A stretch of DNA of 64,000 nucleotides, taken from NCBI GenBank assembly GCA_963169045.1, contig CAUJDF010000067.1:1-64000 (forward strand). Reading direction: 5' to 3'. Below, in pieces: positions 42,308 through 55,716 of this stretch. Each line of letters starts with the position of its first letter. Within the stretch, counting starts at the first letter, position 1. Source of the DNA: Myxococcota bacterium. GTDB taxonomy: Bacteria; Myxococcota_A; Bradymonadia; UBA7976; UBA1532. The translations under genes were made by a program, and so were the position numbers. A model generated the notes under the pieces. It had not been told where the DNA came from. It did not search any database and saw only the letters and a program-made list of their open reading frames with translations.

Positions 42308-43848
42308 GGCGGATCCGGCAGGACGACGAGGCGCCGCCGCAGGTAGGCGAGGTTCGGCGCGTTGAAGGCCGGCGGGTCGCCGAAGGCCTCGGAGAGGCGG
42401 AAGCTGCGCCCCGACTGCATGAGGTTCGCGCCGGGCGTGTCGATGTGGTGCTCGTCGAGCGGCTCGGCCACCCACGGCCCCTCGACGCCGCCGAGCAGCC
42501 CGTACGGCGGCGGCCCCGGCTTCACCAGCCCCAACGAGTGCCCGATCTCGTGGGCCGTCACCGACGCCAGCGCCAGCGGGACGTACTCGATCAGGAGCTT
42601 GAAGCGCGCCGCGCGCGTGCGCTGCCCGGCCGGCAGCGTGTCCGGGTCGAGGTCCGGCGCCAGCAACGCGGCGTCGCCGGGCAGGCTCCCGAACGGCGTC
42701 CCGCCCGCCGCCGGCGCGTACTCGGCGACCAGGATGGCCGTCACCGGGTTGCCCATCAGAAAGCGCAGGAACGAGGTCGTGAAGATGCCGCGGTCGGGGC
42801 GCGTGTCGTCGTCGGCGCGCGTGTTGTTCCAGTCGAGCGCCGCGCGGCCGAAGAAGGCGCGGCCCGCCTCCTGCCGCGGGTCGTCGCCGCCGACGGCGAT
42901 GCGCGACCAGCCCGCGTCGTCGGGCGCCGGCGCGTCGGGATCGCCCTCGAGCGCGAAGCGGATGCGCACCGAGTCCTCGCCGATCGCGCCGCCTTCGCCG
43001 AGCAGGAAGAAGCGGTGGAGCCAGCCGCGCATCGCCTCGCGCACCCGCCCCACGATCGCGGCGCGCCACGCCTCGTCGCCGCCGAGCAGGCCGACGGCCT
43101 CGAGCGCCTCGTCGAAGTCGGGGACGCCGTCGGCGCCCGCCGCGGTGGCGACCGTGAAGACGCCGTCGGCGAAGGTGACCTCGAGACGCCCGAGGTCGCG
43201 CGAGAAGGTGACGAGCCAGGGGTCGACCTCCTCGAAGGGATCGGCCTCGGGCGACAGCGGCGCCACCGCGAGCCGGAGCGGCGTCGACAAGAGGTCGCCC
43301 ACCTTGGCCTGCAGCGTGTAGTCGCCGGCCTCGGGCGACGGGGCGTTCACCACCTGCGCCTGCCAGACGCGGCCGCCCTCGACGGCCGTCCACCGGCCGC
43401 CCTCGGGGGACACGTCGGCGGCGCGGACGACCACCGGCGGGTGCGAGGCCGACACGAAGCGCCACAGCAGGTAGGGCATGCCGTCGGGCTGCCAGCCGGG
43501 GCCCGCCTCGACGTGGACCTCGATCGTCCAGCGGTCCGGCGGCAGCGTCCACGTGAAGGTGACCGGCGCTTCCATCCAGCGGGCGGGCGCCTGGCCGAGC
43601 ATGTCCTCGGGGATGTCGTTGACGCCGACCCACACGCGCGTCGCGATCGGCGGAGCCGCATCCATCACGGCGTCGGGCGGGGCCGCGTCGGTGGGCAGCG
43701 CGTCGGACGACGGGGCCGCGTCGAGATCGGGCGCGGCCATGTCGACGGCGGGCGCGGCGTCGGTCGCCACGTCGGCATCGCCGTCGTCGTCCCCGCCGCC
43801 GCCTCCGCACCCCGAAAGCAGCACCAGCGCGCACAAGAGCCGCACCAC
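42304..43848 (-). CDS. Zinc metalloprotease-like lipoprotein
   Basis: 514 residues. The GTG at 43848 follows AGGAGG by 6 nt and gives a lipoprotein signal, MVRLLCALVLLSGC (the first residue is translated from GTG). An Asp/Ala/Pro linker is followed by beta-rich domains with TFTWTLPPDRWTIEVHVEAG. The last third has TAHEIGHSLGLVKP, a metzincin-type HEXXHxxGxxx motif, and DTPGANLMQSGRSF, which supplies a Met as in a Met-turn. It is probably exported and anchored, and cleaves or binds peptides outside the inner membrane. The coupled kinase directly downstream may respond to its activity; that is speculation. Confidence 0.8.
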   Translation of the reverse strand: MVRLLCALVLLSGCGGGGGDDDGDADVATDAAPAVDMAAPDLDAAPSSDALPTDAAPPDAVMDAAPPIATRVWVGVNDIPEDMLGQAPARWMEAPVTFTWTLPPDRWTIEVHVEAGPGWQPDGMPYLLWRFVSASHPPVVVRAADVSPEGGRWTAVEGGRVWQAQVVNAPSPEAGDYTLQAKVGDLLSTPLRLAVAPLSPEADPFEEVDPWLVTFSRDLGRLEVTFADGVFTVATAAGADGVPDFDEALEAVGLLGGDEAWRAAIVGRVREAMRGWLHRFFLLGEGGAIGEDSVRIRFALEGDPDAPAPDDAGWSRIAVGGDDPRQEAGRAFFGRAALDWNNTRADDDTRPDRGIFTTSFLRFLMGNPVTAILVAEYAPAAGGTPFGSLPGDAALLAPDLDPDTLPAGQRTRAARFKLLIEYVPLALASVTAHEIGHSLGLVKPGPPPYGLLGGVEGPWVAEPLDEHHIDTPGANLMQSGRSFRLSEAFGDPPAFNAPNLAYLRRRLVVLPDPP

Positions 43849-43898
43849 GGCCTCCCTCCTCACGCGGCAGCGTAGGGGAGGGGCGGGCGCAGGGGCAA

Positions 43899-44726
43899 TC
43901 AGGGCAGACCGACGATCTGCACCGTGCCCACCACGATGAGCTTGAGCGCGTCGCGGGCCTTCTCGTCGAGGGGCAGCACGAAGCCGAGCGAAGGCTGGAC
44001 GAAGCTGCCCGCGTAGCCCAACGAGACGGCGGCCGTGTGGATCACCGCGTCCTCGCCGTCGACGTCCTCTGCCGTCAGCGCGGCGAGGTTGGCGAGCTCG
44101 GCCGTGACAGTGCCGCCGTCGCCGAAGCGCGCGCCGACGCCGACGTTGAGGCGCGCGAAGGCCTCGGCGTCGTCCCGCAGCCTCACCGCGTCCTCCTCGT
44201 CGCTCATGTCGATGAGCACGTCGGTGCCGAGGTCGAGGCGCCAGAACAGGTCGCCGCCCCCGATCGCCGAGAACGACGGTCGCAGGCCGAGCGCGTTGGG
44301 CGCCGTGGTCGTGATGTAGTCGGTCATGCGCTCGAACGCGGTGAGCGCATGCGCGAACAAGCCCTCGCCGTCGTCGCCAGTGGGCAGCGAGACGCCGCCG
44401 CGGAAGACGAGGTCGATGCCGTCCGCACGCTTGAGGCCGAAGGCGCCGAGCTCGATGTTGCCGGTGCCCTCGAGGCTCGGCCCGTCGTCGGGGACGAGCG
44501 TCGCCGTCGCGAGCCGGGCATAGAACCCGGCGCTCTCGCCGGCATATTGGCCGTAGAACTCGAGGCGGCGGCCGTAGAAATCGTCCTCGTCGTACAGGTG
44601 GAGGCCGGCCTGCAGGCCCACGCGCGTGGCGGTGTCCTGCCGGTCCAGCGTCAGGAAGCTCTTGCGCGGCGCCGCATGGGCGACGCCCGCCCACACGCCG
44701 ATGACCGCGATCGTGACCCGTTTCAT
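43899..44726 (-). CDS. Outer-membrane beta-barrel-like protein, unknown
   Basis: 275 residues with a signal peptide (MKRVTIAVIGVWAGVAHA). The mature part alternates polar and hydrophobic residues as in beta-barrel strands (RRLEFYGQYAGESAGFYARL, TVTAELANLAALTAEDV), with frequent Tyr/Phe and Gly, and ends in hydrophobic strands. No family was recognised. It lies 51 bp upstream of the metalloprotease gene on the same strand and may be co-transcribed with the protease and kinase. Confidence 0.7.
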   Translation of the reverse strand: MKRVTIAVIGVWAGVAHAAPRKSFLTLDRQDTATRVGLQAGLHLYDEDDFYGRRLEFYGQYAGESAGFYARLATATLVPDDGPSLEGTGNIELGAFGLKRADGIDLVFRGGVSLPTGDDGEGLFAHALTAFERMTDYITTTAPNALGLRPSFSAIGGGDLFWRLDLGTDVLIDMSDEEDAVRLRDDAEAFARLNVGVGARFGDGGTVTAELANLAALTAEDVDGEDAVIHTAAVSLGYAGSFVQPSLGFVLPLDEKARDALKLIVVGTVQIVGLP

Positions 44727-44785
44727 CCCGTGCACCCCCGCCGGCACGAATAACGTGTCATCCCGTTGCGAGACAACTGCGCCGA

Positions 44786-45883
44786 CTACTCGGCGAGGGA
44801 GGCGTCGGCCCAGGTCTCGCCGCCGTCGTCGCTGACCGCGATCGCGCGGTGGCCGACGGCGACGACGGTCCGCCCGGCGGCCGCGAGCGCGACGAAACCG
44901 CCTGCGCCCTCGTGGACGACGCGCCAGCCCTCGGCGTCGAAGGGGCCCGCCTTCCGCCACAGGCGGCCGTCGGTGGCGACGTGGCCCGCGTCGACCGCGA
45001 CCGCGTCCGTGAAGACGGGGCCGTCGGCGGGCCAGGGCGCGTCCGTCCAGAGGTGGCCGTCCGCGGACCGGACGCGCTCGACGGCCAGGCGCTCGCCTTC
45101 GTCGCCGCGCGCCGTCAACAGCACCTCGAGGCGGCCCTCGACGGCGAGGACCGCCGCGGGCAGGACGTGCGGCGGGCGCCCGAGGTCGACGGGGGCGAAC
45201 GCGGCGCCGTCGGCGGAGAAGTGCAGGCCGCGCTCCCCGGACGCGACGAGGACGAGGCCCGGCGCGCCGGCGACGAGCCTCGGCCAGCGGGCGTCGATGT
45301 CGTGCGCGCGCGGCGCGTCCCAGGTGGCGCCGTCGGCGGAGGCCATCGTGCGCACGCGATCGTCGGCGTCCTCGCCGGCGACGAGGAAGCGGCCGCTCGC
45401 GAACACCACCGACTTCGGGTGGAAGGGCGGCGCGGGCGCCGGCGTCCAGGTGTCGCCGCCGTCCGCCGAGCGGAGCGCGACGTCGTTCCAGCGGAAGCCG
45501 TCGGGCGTGTCGCGCAGGCTCGATCCGACCGCGACGAGCGCGCCGTCGCCCGCGGCGACCTCCCACGGCGCGCCGGTGCGCTCGCGAAAGCGCAGCCGCC
45601 AGCGGTGGCCGTCCTCGGAGGTGAGGACGATGGCCTCCGCGGGCTGCCCCGGCGTGTCGTCGGCGGCGGCCACCGCGACGAAGCGCCGGCCGTCGTGCAG
45701 GACGTCGGTCGTGTCCGGGGGGAAGGCGAACGCCGGCGGGCCCGCGTCGGGGAGAGGCGCCGCGTCGGCGGGGGCGGCGTCGGCGGGCGCGGCGGCGTCG
45801 GCCGGCGCGCCGTCGGATGCCGCCTGGTCGCACCCGGCGAGCGCGACGGCGAAGAGGGCGAGCGCAGCGAGAGTCGATTTCAC
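44786..45883 (-). CDS. Lipoprotein with BNR/sialidase-like propeller
   Basis: 365 residues, GTG start, lipoprotein signal MKSTLAALALFAVALAGC. After an Ala/Asp/Pro linker the remaining ~310 residues consist of repeated strands with Asp-box-like motifs (SADGGDTWTPAP, SADGATWDAP, SDDGGETWADA), the pattern of sialidase/photosynthesis-repair-type propellers. Catalytic sialidase residues are not evident, so it is more likely a binding scaffold. It is followed by the barrel-like gene 59 bp downstream. Confidence 0.8.
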   Translation of the reverse strand: MKSTLAALALFAVALAGCDQAASDGAPADAAAPADAAPADAAPLPDAGPPAFAFPPDTTDVLHDGRRFVAVAAADDTPGQPAEAIVLTSEDGHRWRLRFRERTGAPWEVAAGDGALVAVGSSLRDTPDGFRWNDVALRSADGGDTWTPAPAPPFHPKSVVFASGRFLVAGEDADDRVRTMASADGATWDAPRAHDIDARWPRLVAGAPGLVLVASGERGLHFSADGAAFAPVDLGRPPHVLPAAVLAVEGRLEVLLTARGDEGERLAVERVRSADGHLWTDAPWPADGPVFTDAVAVDAGHVATDGRLWRKAGPFDAEGWRVVHEGAGGFVALAAAGRTVVAVGHRAIAVSDDGGETWADASLAE

Positions 45884-46240
45884 CGTTCACCGGACGGACG
45901 CGTCGCGACATCTTACGCCCGGTCGGTGCTCGTGCTCGTGCTCGGCCGCAGGTCCCGCGCATTCTCCATGCGGCGCGACGACGCCGCGAGCATGCGCCGA
46001 CGAGACGCGTCGCTCGCCTCCGGCGGAGCACGCCGGGGCGCGGCGCTGCGGGCCTCCCGTCCGCCGTCGCGGACGCGCCGTCGGGCGCCGGCGCCCGGTG
46101 ACGGCGCGTCCGCGCGCCGGGGCGCTCGGCGGTCGCCGCGTGGAGCGCCTCGGGCCGGACTGCCGGCGCCCCGCGCGGCACGGGCCGGACGGCCCGCATC
46201 TTGCGGCGCTCCGGCGCGGAGGCCACGCACGGAGGTGATC
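45884..46240. other. 357-bp intergenic region between divergent genes
   Basis: No convincing gene on either strand. It must hold the promoters of the propeller lipoprotein (minus) and the phosphoribosyltransferase (plus). A short CTCGTG repeat is seen near 45928-45942. No promoter match was strong enough to name. Confidence 0.4.
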
Positions 46241-46876
46241 ATGCAGCGGTTCCGGAACCGAGAGGACGCGGGCCGGCAGCTCGCGCGGCGACTCGAGGCG
46301 TGGCGCGGCCGCGATGTGGTCGTGCTCGGGCTGCCGCGCGGCGGCGTCCCGGTCGCCTGGGAGGTCGCGCGCGCGCTCGGGGCGCCGCTCGACGTCATCG
46401 TCGCGCGCAAGCTCGGCGCGCCGGGCAACCCCGAGCTCGGCATGGGCGCCCTGGCCGAGGGGGGCGCCCGCTGGATCAACGATCGCATCCGCCACCTGGT
46501 CGGCGCCGCCGAAGGCGACGTGGCCGCCGTCGTCGAGCGCGAGCAGCGCGAGCTCGACCGCCGCGTGCGGCGCTACCGCGGCGACCGTCCGCTGCCCGAT
46601 CTGCGCGACCGGACGGTGCTCCTCGTCGACGACGGCATCGCCACCGGCGGCACCGTGCGCGCCGCCATCGGGGCGTTGCGCGCGCTCGGCGTCGGCCGCC
46701 TCGTGGTCGCGGTGCCGGTGGCGGCCGCGCAGACGACCGAGGCGCTTTGCCGCGAGGCCGACGAGGTGGTCGCGCTCGCCGAGCCGTCCGATCTGATGGC
46801 CATCGGGTACTGGTACGACGACTTCGGGCAGACCAGCGACGAGGAGGTCTGCGCCCTGCTCGCGCGCGGCGACTGA
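46241..46876 (+). CDS. Phosphoribosyltransferase-family protein
   Basis: 211 residues. The ATG follows a near-perfect ribosome site (GGAGGTGATC). The N-terminus [20 protein letters not shown] and [20 protein letters not shown] are typical of stand-alone phosphoribosyltransferase-like proteins. The PRPP-binding loop is [17 protein letters not shown] (~residues 127-143). The C-terminal part ([18 protein letters not shown]) is typical of this subgroup, whose substrate is not established. It lies 52 bp upstream of the cation ATPase on the same strand and may be transcribed with it. Confidence 0.85.
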   Translation: MQRFRNREDAGRQLARRLEAWRGRDVVVLGLPRGGVPVAWEVARALGAPLDVIVARKLGAPGNPELGMGALAEGGARWINDRIRHLVGAAEGDVAAVVEREQRELDRRVRRYRGDRPLPDLRDRTVLLVDDGIATGGTVRAAIGALRALGVGRLVVAVPVAAAQTTEALCREADEVVALAEPSDLMAIGYWYDDFGQTSDEEVCALLARGD

Positions 46877-46928
46877 CGGCGGGCCCGGATGGCACGCCGC
46901 TTGCGCTGCCTGCGGTGGCGTGGAGGCC

Positions 46929-49511
46929 ATGATCCCAGCGGGGCTGACGAGCGCCGAGGCCGAACGCCGCCGTGCGGAGGTCGGGCCGAACGCGCTGCCC
47001 GAGGCGCGGGGCCCCTCGACGCTGCGCCGGCTGCTGCGGCAGCTGAAGAGCCCGCTCGTGTACCTGCTGCTCGGCGCGCTCGCCGTCGAGACCGGCCTGT
47101 GGATCGCCGAGGGCGCCCGCGGCGTGCCCGTCGAGGCGCTGGCGATCTTCGCCATCGTGTCGCTCAACTCGTGGCTGGGCTTCTGGCAGGAGCGCAAGGC
47201 CGACGCGGCCCTGGCCCGCCTGCGCGAGATGGCGGCGCCGCGCGCGTGGGCGCTGCGCGACGGCGCGTGGACGCGGTTGCCGAGCCGCGAGCTCGTCCCC
47301 GGCGACCGCGTGCGCGTGTCGGAGGGCGAGCGCGTGCCCGCCGACGGCGCGCTCGTGCAGGGGCACGGGGTGCTCGTCGACGAGTCGATCCTCACCGGCG
47401 AGTCGGTGCCCGTCGACAAGGCGGTGGGCGAGACGCTGTTCAGCGGCACGATCCAGGTCCGCGGGCAGGGGTTGCTCGACGTCACCGGCACCGGACCGGC
47501 GAGCGCCATGGGTCGCCTCGCGGGATCGCTCGCGGCGCTGCAGGAGGAGGCCACGCCGCTCGAGAAGCGCCTCGACGCGTTCGGCGCGCGCATCGCCCGC
47601 TGGATGCTGGCGCTCGCGGTCGTGCTCGTCGGCCTCGGCGTGGTCGTCGAAGGGGTCGAGCACTTCGCGCACCTGCTGCTCTTCGCGGTGGCGCTGGCGG
47701 TGGCGGCGGTGCCCGAAGGCCTGCCCGCGGTGCTGACGCTGACGCTGGCGCTCGGCACCGAGCGGATGGCGAGGCGGCGCGCCGTCGTGCGCCGTCTCGC
47801 GGCGGTCGAGGCGCTCGGGGCGGTGACGGTCATCGCCACCGACAAGACCGGGACGCTGACCGAGAGCCGCATGGACGTGCGCCGCCTCGAGGCCACCGAC
47901 CGAGACGCCGCGCTGCGGGCCCTCGTCCACGCCAACGACGCCGACCCCGGCAGCGGCGCCGGCGACCCGATCGACGCCGGCCTCCTGCGCTACGCCGCGG
48001 CCGAAGGCCTCGACGTGGCCGCGCTGCGCGCCGGCGGCCCGCGGGTGGCCGCCCGTCCGTTCGACGCCGCCTGGAGGTTCACGCGCGCCACGGTAGAGGA
48101 GGGCGGCCGCCGCGTGGCCTGGCTCAAGGGCGCCCCCGAGGAGCTGCTCGGCCGCTGCCGCCTCGACGACGCCGAGCGTCGCGCCTGGCTCGCCCGCACC
48201 GAGGCCGCCGCCGCCGAGGGCCTGCGCGTGCTGGCGCTCGCCCGCGGCGACGGCGAGGCCGAAGAGGACCTCGAGCTGCTCGGCCTCGTCATGGTCTGGG
48301 ACCCGCCGCGCGCCGAGGTGCCCGACGCCATCCGCCGCGCGCGGGCGGCGGGCGTGCGCGTCCTGCTCGTCACCGGCGACCACCCGGCGACCGCGCTCGC
48401 CGTGGGCGGCGCCATCGGCATCGACGCCGACCACGCGGTGACCGGCGACAGGCTGGCGGCGCTCGACGGCGAGGCGCTGACGCAGGCGGTGCGCGCGACC
48501 AACGTGTTCGCGCGCGTGGCGCCCGAGCAGAAGCTCGCCATCGTCGAGGCGCTGAAGGCCGACGGGCACGTCGTGGCGATGACCGGCGACGGCGTCAACG
48601 ACGCGCCGGCGCTCAAGCGCGCCGACGTCGGCGTGGCCATGGGCATGCGCGGGAGCGACGTGGCGCGCGAGGTGGCCGACGTCGTGCTGCTCGACGACGA
48701 CTTCGCGACGATCGTCGCCGCCATCGAAGAGGGGCGCAGCATCTACCAGAACATCCTCAAGTTCATCCGGCTGCTCTTCACGGACAACCTCGCGGAGATG
48801 CTGCTCATCCTCGGCGGCATGGCGCTCGCGGTGGCCCTCGGCCTGCGCACGCCCGAGGGCGCCCTGCTGTTGCCGCTCACCGCGGTCCAGATCCTCTGGA
48901 TCAACCTCGTGACCGACTCCTTCCCGGCCCTGGCGATGGCCGTCGAGCGCAACCCGGACGTGATGCGGCGACCGCCGAACGCGCCCGGCGCGCCCATCCT
49001 CGCCGGCCGGACGCTGCGCTTCATCGCGCTCGCCGGCGCCATCATCGGCGGGACGGACCTCGCGCTGCTCATGCTGCTGCCGCTCACCGGGCGCGACCCC
49101 GAGGTCACGCGGACGATGGTCTTCTGCTACCTGCCGCTCGTGTCGGCGACGCTCGGCTTCGCGGTGCGGCGCCTCGACGAGGTCCCGCCGCCGAACCGCA
49201 CCCTGCTCGGCGCGGTGGCGCTCATGGTCGTGCTGCAGGGGGTCGCGTTCTCGGTGCCGGCGCTGCGCGTGGCGCTCGACCTCGCGCCGCTCGCGCCGGC
49301 CGACTTCGGCATCGTCATCGCCACGACCGTCGTCAGCGGCTTCGTCGTACACCGCCTCGCCGATGGGATGCGCCGCCGCGCCGCCGCGCTGCTCGCCCAG
49401 CCGCTCTCCGGCCGCGACGGCGCCCTGCGCTGCGAGGGCTCGTGGAGCGACTGGTCGGCGGATCCGTCCCGCCCGGCCGCGAAGGGGCCCACCCCGGGCC
49501 GGGCGCCATGA
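46929..49511 (+). CDS. P2-type cation-transporting ATPase
   Basis: 860 residues from the ATG at 46929 (a GTG at 46920 in frame is also possible). All P-type motifs are intact: LTGES in the actuator domain, [10 protein letters not shown] in membrane helix 4, DKTGTLT with the phosphorylated Asp near residue 305, KGAPE in the nucleotide domain, [11 protein letters not shown] and [30 protein letters not shown] in helix 6 is typical of Ca2+/H+ (SERCA/PMA-like) pumps, so calcium is the likely cargo. About 60 extra residues of low complexity follow the last helix. The stop overlaps the start of the methyltransferase gene by 4 nt. Confidence 0.9.
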   Translation: MIPAGLTSAEAERRRAEVGPNALPEARGPSTLRRLLRQLKSPLVYLLLGALAVETGLWIAEGARGVPVEALAIFAIVSLNSWLGFWQERKADAALARLREMAAPRAWALRDGAWTRLPSRELVPGDRVRVSEGERVPADGALVQGHGVLVDESILTGESVPVDKAVGETLFSGTIQVRGQGLLDVTGTGPASAMGRLAGSLAALQEEATPLEKRLDAFGARIARWMLALAVVLVGLGVVVEGVEHFAHLLLFAVALAVAAVPEGLPAVLTLTLALGTERMARRRAVVRRLAAVEALGAVTVIATDKTGTLTESRMDVRRLEATDRDAALRALVHANDADPGSGAGDPIDAGLLRYAAAEGLDVAALRAGGPRVAARPFDAAWRFTRATVEEGGRRVAWLKGAPEELLGRCRLDDAERRAWLARTEAAAAEGLRVLALARGDGEAEEDLELLGLVMVWDPPRAEVPDAIRRARAAGVRVLLVTGDHPATALAVGGAIGIDADHAVTGDRLAALDGEALTQAVRATNVFARVAPEQKLAIVEALKADGHVVAMTGDGVNDAPALKRADVGVAMGMRGSDVAREVADVVLLDDDFATIVAAIEEGRSIYQNILKFIRLLFTDNLAEMLLILGGMALAVALGLRTPEGALLLPLTAVQILWINLVTDSFPALAMAVERNPDVMRRPPNAPGAPILAGRTLRFIALAGAIIGGTDLALLMLLPLTGRDPEVTRTMVFCYLPLVSATLGFAVRRLDEVPPPNRTLLGAVALMVVLQGVAFSVPALRVALDLAPLAPADFGIVIATTVVSGFVVHRLADGMRRRAAALLAQPLSGRDGALRCEGSWSDWSADPSRPAAKGPTPGRAP

Positions 49512-50107
49512 AGCGCTCCGCCCCCGCCGCCGAGCGCAACCGCGGCCCCATCCTCGACGTGCTGCGCGGCGTGCTGCCGCCCGCCGGCCTCGTGCTCGAG
49601 ATCGCCAGCGGCACCGGCCAGCACGTCGTCCACTTCGCCGCCGCGTTGCCGCGTCTCGAGTTCCAGCCGACCGACGTCGACGAGGCGAACCTCGCCAGCA
49701 TCGCCGCCTGGCGCGCCGAGGCCGGGCTGCCGAACGTGCGGCCGCCGCTGCGCCTCGACGTGCGCGACCCGGTGTGGCCCGTGGACCGGGCCGACGCGGT
49801 GTTCTGCGCCAACATGATCCACATCGCCCCGTGGGCGGCGGCAGAGGGCCTGCTGGCGGGCGCGGCGCGCGTGCTGCCGGCCGGCGGCGTCCTCTGCCTC
49901 TACGGCCCGTTCGCGTTCGGCGGACGCTTCCTCGCGCCGAGCAACGAGGCGTTCGACGCGTCGCTGCGCGCCCGCGACCCCGCGTGGGGCGTCCGCGACC
50001 TCGACGTCGTCACCGTGACCGCGGCGCGCCACGGATTCGCCTGCGCGTCCGTCGTCGAGATGCCCGCCAACAACCACACCGTCGTGTTCCGGCGCGAGGC
50101 GCCCTGA
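49508..50107 (+). CDS. DUF938-family SAM-dependent methyltransferase
   Basis: 199 residues. The start ATG overlaps the ATPase stop (ATGA). The SAM-binding motif I is LVLEIASGTGQHVVHFAAAL at ~31-50, with the acidic loop FQPTDVDEANLASI after it. NMIHIAPWAAAEGLLAGAAR and LYGPFAFGG are hallmarks of DUF938. It ends ANNHTVVFRR, also typical. The methyl acceptor is unknown. Pairing with a cation pump is probably an operon accident. Confidence 0.9.
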   Translation: MKRSAPAAERNRGPILDVLRGVLPPAGLVLEIASGTGQHVVHFAAALPRLEFQPTDVDEANLASIAAWRAEAGLPNVRPPLRLDVRDPVWPVDRADAVFCANMIHIAPWAAAEGLLAGAARVLPAGGVLCLYGPFAFGGRFLAPSNEAFDASLRARDPAWGVRDLDVVTVTAARHGFACASVVEMPANNHTVVFRREAP

Positions 50108-50236
50108 CGAGCACGACGGACGGTCCGTCCGGCGCGCCGCGAGTCGCCGGACGACGCCGCGCCGCCGCCCGGCAGCCTCCAAAGGCTGGAATTGAGCCCC
50201 GGGGGGGCCTTCGGGGGCCTCCAGTGACTGGAATTG
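50108..50236. other. Degenerate entry to the second minisatellite
   Basis: After the methyltransferase stop the DNA contains imperfect relatives of the 42-bp repeat, for example GGCAGCCTCCAAAGGCTGGA and GGGGGCCTCCAGTGACTGGA, each able to form a small CCTCCA/TGGA-type stem. No gene is seen. Confidence 0.4.
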
Positions 50237-50404
50237 AGTGTCCGGCGGCCGCCCGGCGGCCTCCGCGGACTCACGGTGAGTGTCCGGCGGCTGCCCGGCG
50301 GCCTCCGCGGACTCACGGTGAGTGTCCGGCGGCCGCCCGGCGGCCTCCGCGGACTCACGGTGAGTGTCCGGCGGCTGCCTGGCGGCCTCCGTGGACTCAA
50401 CTCG
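50237..50404. repeat. 42-bp tandem repeat, four copies, between convergent genes
   Basis: Four head-to-tail copies start at 50237, 50279, 50321 and 50363, each 42 bp (GAGTGTCCGGCGG followed by CCGCCCGGCGGCCTCCGCGG and a CACGGT end). Copies 1 and 3 have CCGCCCGG, while copies 2 and 4 have CTGCC(C/T)GG, so the true unit of growth may be 84 bp. The fourth copy is the most diverged and ends in ACTCAACTCGAGTG. Each unit can fold partly on itself (GTCCG...CGGAC). Frames run through it on one strand but show no coding character. Confidence 0.85.
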
Positions 50405-50459
50405 AGTGATTGGAGGGTCGGAGGGCGCCCGCCGCGGAGCCGCGGCGGGCGGAGGGGGG

Positions 50460-54302
<3,843 letters not shown>

Positions 54303-54396
54303 GATCCACTCTCCCGGTGTTTCGCCGGAGTTTCGCCGGAGTTTCGCGCGCAACCTAGACCGAAGGCGTCATCCGCCGCAAAGCGGACGCGAACCG

Positions 54397-55677
54397 TCAG
54401 CCGGCGAGCGGCAGCGGACGGCGCAGCATCCGCGCTACGGCCACGAGCCCGGCGAGGCTCAGCAGGGCGGTGGCGCCGAAGTGCGCCGCGTAGGCGGGCA
54501 GCGTCTCGAGGTGCAGCAGGAAGCCGAGGCCCTGGGCGAGGTAGCCGGAGAACGTCGACGTCACGCCGGTCGCCACGACGACGACGCACGCCTGCACGGT
54601 GTAGTCGGTGGCGGCGTGCCCCGGGCGGCAGGCGTCCATCATGCGCGTGAAGAGCGCGGCCGTCGCCATGCTGCCGAAGAAGTGCTCGGCGAGGATGGCG
54701 CCCACGACCGCGCCCTCGCCCCCGATGCGCAGGGCCGGCAGCGCGTAGAGCGGCAGCGTGACCACCTGCAGGACGCCGAAGGCCAGCAGCGCCCGGTCGC
54801 GCCCCAGGCGCGCCACGCCGAAGCCCCCGGCCATCGCGCCGGCGAGCGCCGCCAGGGAGCCGAAGAGGCCCGAGAGGCGGCCGATGTCGCCGGGCGTGTA
54901 CCCGAGATCGATGAGCATCGGCTTCACCATCGGGCCGGCCATCGACTCGAAGCCCTTGTACAGGGCGAGGAGCAGCGCCCAGCGCCAGGCGCCCGGCCGC
55001 GCGAAGTGCCCGGCGATCGCGGCCCAGGTGGCCCCGTCGGCCGCGGGACGGCGCGGCGCCGCGGCCTCGCGGTGCAGCAGGATGGGCAGCGTCGCGAGCC
55101 CCAGCGCCGCTGCCATGCACAAGAACGCGCGGAACCAGTCGAGGTGCTCGAGCAGCATGAGCAGCACGCCGCCCCCGAGGACCATGCCCAGGCGGTAGGC
55201 GGCCACCTGCACGCCGTTGCCGGGCCCGCGCTCCTCGGGCGCGAGCATCTCCACGGCCAGCGCGTCCGTGGCGATGTCCTGCGTCGCCGCCAGCAGGTTC
55301 ACGAGCAGCACGCCCGCGAACACCCACGCCATCTGCGTGCGGAAGTCGAGCCACGCCATGCCGAGCAGCGTGAGCGCGCTGACGAGCTGCAGCGGCACGA
55401 TCCAGGCGCGGCGCCGCCCGTGGCGGTCGACGAGCGGCGACCACAGGAACTTGAGCGCCCACGGCAGCGCCAGCAGCGACGCCAGGCCGATCTGGCCGAG
55501 CGAGAGGCGCTCCTGCCGCATGAGCGCCGGCAGGCCCACGGTGAAGAAGCCGAAGGGCAGGCCCTGCGAGAGGTACAGGCAGGCCAGGAGGCCGAGGCGC
55601 CGGCTCACGGCGCCCGCCCGCGCGGCGATTCGCCCCGGGCGCCGCCCCTCCGCGCCCGGAACGCGCGTGGTCCGCAT
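54397..55677 (-). CDS. AmpG-like MFS permease
   Basis: A 426-residue membrane protein with 12 helices. The start region LYLSQGLPFGFFTVGLPALM and LPWALKFLWSPLVDRHGRRR are signatures of AmpG, the inner-membrane importer of muropeptides, and NLLAATQDIATDALAVEML is also typical. AmpG recycles cell-wall fragments into the cytoplasm. No ampD or nagZ is nearby, so the substrate assignment rests on similarity only. The gene diverges from doxX 39 bp away. Confidence 0.85.
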   Translation of the reverse strand: MRTTRVPGAEGRRPGRIAARAGAVSRRLGLLACLYLSQGLPFGFFTVGLPALMRQERLSLGQIGLASLLALPWALKFLWSPLVDRHGRRRAWIVPLQLVSALTLLGMAWLDFRTQMAWVFAGVLLVNLLAATQDIATDALAVEMLAPEERGPGNGVQVAAYRLGMVLGGGVLLMLLEHLDWFRAFLCMAAALGLATLPILLHREAAAPRRPAADGATWAAIAGHFARPGAWRWALLLALYKGFESMAGPMVKPMLIDLGYTPGDIGRLSGLFGSLAALAGAMAGGFGVARLGRDRALLAFGVLQVVTLPLYALPALRIGGEGAVVGAILAEHFFGSMATAALFTRMMDACRPGHAATDYTVQACVVVVATGVTSTFSGYLAQGLGFLLHLETLPAYAAHFGATALLSLAGLVAVARMLRRPLPLAG

Positions 55678-55716
55678 GTTGCGTAGGGAATTCCCCGAGC
55701 ATGAGAGGAGGCCACG

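Noticed and set aside
46241-50107. Functional operon linking the phosphoribosyltransferase, cation pump and DUF938 methyltransferase
   Set aside because: Co-transcription is likely, but nothing in the sequences supports a shared pathway, so no functional claim is made.
50237-50404. CRISPR array
   Set aside because: The 42-bp units are contiguous with no unique spacers, and no cas gene is in the window.
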